Source of the DNA: Archilochus colubris
Taxonomy: Eukaryota > Chordata > Aves > Apodiformes > Trochilidae
Assembly: GCA_023079485.1 (NCBI GenBank)
Contig: CM041115.1
Span: forward strand, 30,060,826-30,124,825
DNA: 64,000 nt
Direction of reading: 5' to 3'
Part shown: piece after piece, positions 62,401-64,000 of the stretch
Position numbering within the stretch: the stretch's first letter is position 1
How the letters are laid out: each line of letters opens with the position of its first letter
Made by a program: the position numbers and the translations under genes
Notes under the pieces: model-generated
Databases searched by the model: none
What the model was told of the DNA's origin: nothing
What the model saw: only the letters and a program-made list of their open reading frames with translations

Positions 62401-62854
62401 GCTTCCTGCTACTAGCAACTCCAATTGGCCAAGCAGCAGAAATTTGGGGTTAAATGTTGATGACAGTCTACATGGGAATCAATAATTTCTGAGCAATGGA
62501 ACTTCTATTCCTTTTGGCCTTGCATTAAAGTTTTCAAAATGCCCATTGTCAAAACTATTCTAGAAGTATTAGAGTTATGGAAACATTCATAGGTTAGAAA
62601 ATGTCAGCATTAAAAATGCTCTTGCAAACTGGTGTAAATGGATTATGGTACAGTTTAAATGCATGCTCATTGATGCTTTTTCCTCAAGCCATCTGTGGGA
62701 AGGATGCAGAAGCCCCCACTTCTCTTCAGAGGGCACTATGTTTCTGATAGCTTCATTTCCTTTCCCTTTCAGATTTGCAGCTTTTCCCTATGGCTGTCCC
62801 AGAACAAAGACAAGAATGAAGAAATTCCAGGTTGTGCCTCCAGGCCAGCAGAGG
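59416..62854. other. 3.4 kb of unique DNA, no gene seen
   Basis: No recognisable exon or RNA gene. A TTTTG repeat lies at 59865-59888 and a short CA-rich stretch at about 60595-60612. Several T/A-rich patches are present. Confidence 0.55.
59865..59888. repeat. (TTTTG)n short microsatellite
   Basis: Four to five TTTTG units follow a T/G-rich region. The motif is the same as at 1543, but no homologous flank is visible. Confidence 0.85.
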
Positions 62855-64000
62855 CTGAGAAAAGGCCACAGCTGCACAGTGGCCATCATCTTGGTGGCAG
62901 CCAGTTTCTCCAGAATGCTGTGGGAAATGGTGTCAGAAGCCTTACTAAAATCCTGGTAGACAACACCCACAGCCTTTTCTTCATCCACTGAGAGGGTCAG
63001 CTTGTCATAGAAGGAGCTCACATTCGCCAAGCAGAACCTCCCTTCCACAAAGCCATGCTAATTGGGACTGATTGCCTTGTCATCCTGCATGTGCTGCATG
63101 ATGGCACTCAAGATAATCTACCCCATAAATTTCCCCAGCACTGAGGTCAGGCCTGTAGTTCCCTGGATCCTCCTTCCTGCCATTCTTGTAGACGTCACAT
63201 TTTCTAACATCCAGCCTACTGCACCTCACTGGTTAGCACAGACTGCTTACAGATGATGGAAAGTGGCTTGGTGAGCAGTTCTGACAGATGTACCCTTGGA
63301 TGGATCCTATCTGGCCCCATAGAGTTATGTATCTCTTAAGTGGTATCTCTAAACATTTCCCCTTGGGTTATGGGGGCTCATTCTGCTCTGTGTCCCTGTC
63401 TTCCAGCTGAGAGTGCCAGGTTCCAGAAAGCAATTGGTCTTACTACTGACTACTGAAGCAAAGAAAGCATTGAGTGCCCCACCCAGCTTTTTCTCCATTT
63501 TGTCAAGTTGCTCATGTATTTATAGAAATATTTCTTACTGTCTTTTACAGCACTAAAAGTTCTAGTTGGCCTTTGGCCCTTCTAATTTTCTCCCTGCATA
63601 ACCTAATGACATTCTTGTAGACCCCCTGGGTTGCCTGCCCCTTCTTGCTAAGGAACATTTCTTTCCTGAGTTCCAGTCAAAGCTCTCTATTCAGGCAGGT
63701 TGTTTTTCTTTCCTGTAGGTTTGTCTTTTGGCACAGGGGAACAACCTGAACCTGTGCTTTTAGAATTTCCATCTTGAAAATGTCCATCCTTACTGGACTC
63801 CTTTGCCCTTCAGGACTGCCTCACAAGGGACTCTGCTGATGAGTCTTTTAAACAGGCTAAAATCTGCCCTCGAGAAGTCTAGGCTAGCAATTCTGCTGAC
63901 CTCCATTCTTATTCCTGCAAGAATCAGAAAGAACCACTGTCATTTCATGATCACTGTGCCCAAGATTCCCTCCAACCATCCCCTCACTCATACATCCTTC
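62855..64000 (-). mobile_element. CR1 LINE ORF2 fragment, runs off the window
   Basis: At least 1.15 kb of CR1 ORF2 lies on the minus strand. The most telling block is in the frame 63048-62788: FYDKLTLSVDEEKAVGVVYQ, then DFSKASDTISHSILEKLAA. These correspond to the RT segment that reads VV--DFSKAFDTV-H in active copies. Upstream on the element (higher coordinates) come DNA blocks typical of CR1: CTGTAGTTCCCTGGATCCTC, CTTTGGCCCTTCTAATTTTC and CTTTGCCCTTCAGGACTGCC. Multiple stops and frameshifts interrupt ORF2. The 3' end is truncated near 62855 with no octamer tail, and the 5' end lies beyond the window. Confidence 0.9.

Overview
The window looks like bird genomic DNA. It is AT-rich and repeat-poor by vertebrate standards. 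Its dominant repeat is the CR1 LINE, recognised by 3' ends that finish in ATTCTATGATTCTGTGAT-type octamers and by the C-terminal part of CR1 ORF2. It also carries two short endogenous retrovirus-like elements with 6-bp target site duplications. I recognise no intact host protein-coding gene, no rRNA, no tRNA and no CRISPR array. The most economical reading is an intergenic or deep intronic stretch of an avian chromosome. The species cannot be named from what I can see.

Layout: 1-16.5 kb holds five CR1 pieces. They are a 3' end on the minus strand at 2500, an old plus-strand tail at 3741, an 0.84 kb plus-strand piece at 8945, a minus-strand reverse-transcriptase piece at 12399 and a short minus-strand tail at 16417. 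From 16.5 to 27.3 kb there is unique AT-rich DNA with small simple repeats and one perfect 26-bp tandem duplication. At 27295-28329 lies a complete 1.04 kb LTR element (208/206-bp LTRs, minus orientation, TSD GGAAGT). A very long purine-only microsatellite fills 30601-30989. From 31 to 46.7 kb there is mostly unique sequence. A degraded CR1 tail sits at 46700. At 49338-50649 lies a second complete LTR element (305/304-bp LTRs, minus orientation, TSD CAGGGT), clearly related to the first. From 50.7 to 58.5 kb is unique sequence with two open frames worth checking. From 58.5 kb to the end come an internally deleted CR1 and a long CR1 ORF2 fragment that runs off the window.

The most interesting content is the pair of LTR elements. 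Both are far too short to encode gag-pol. Each is structurally complete: TGTAG/CTACA-ended LTRs, a polypurine tract, a candidate primer-binding site two bases inside the 5' LTR, and 6-bp TSDs. Both share a non-pol internal region containing an open frame with a common ETPEQR motif and in-frame tandem repeats. LTR pairs differ by only about 2-2.5 per cent, so both insertions are fairly recent and of similar age. They look like a non-autonomous, class II (ERVK)-like family that moves using another element's enzymes. The CR1 copies are 5'-truncated or internally deleted and none can be functional.
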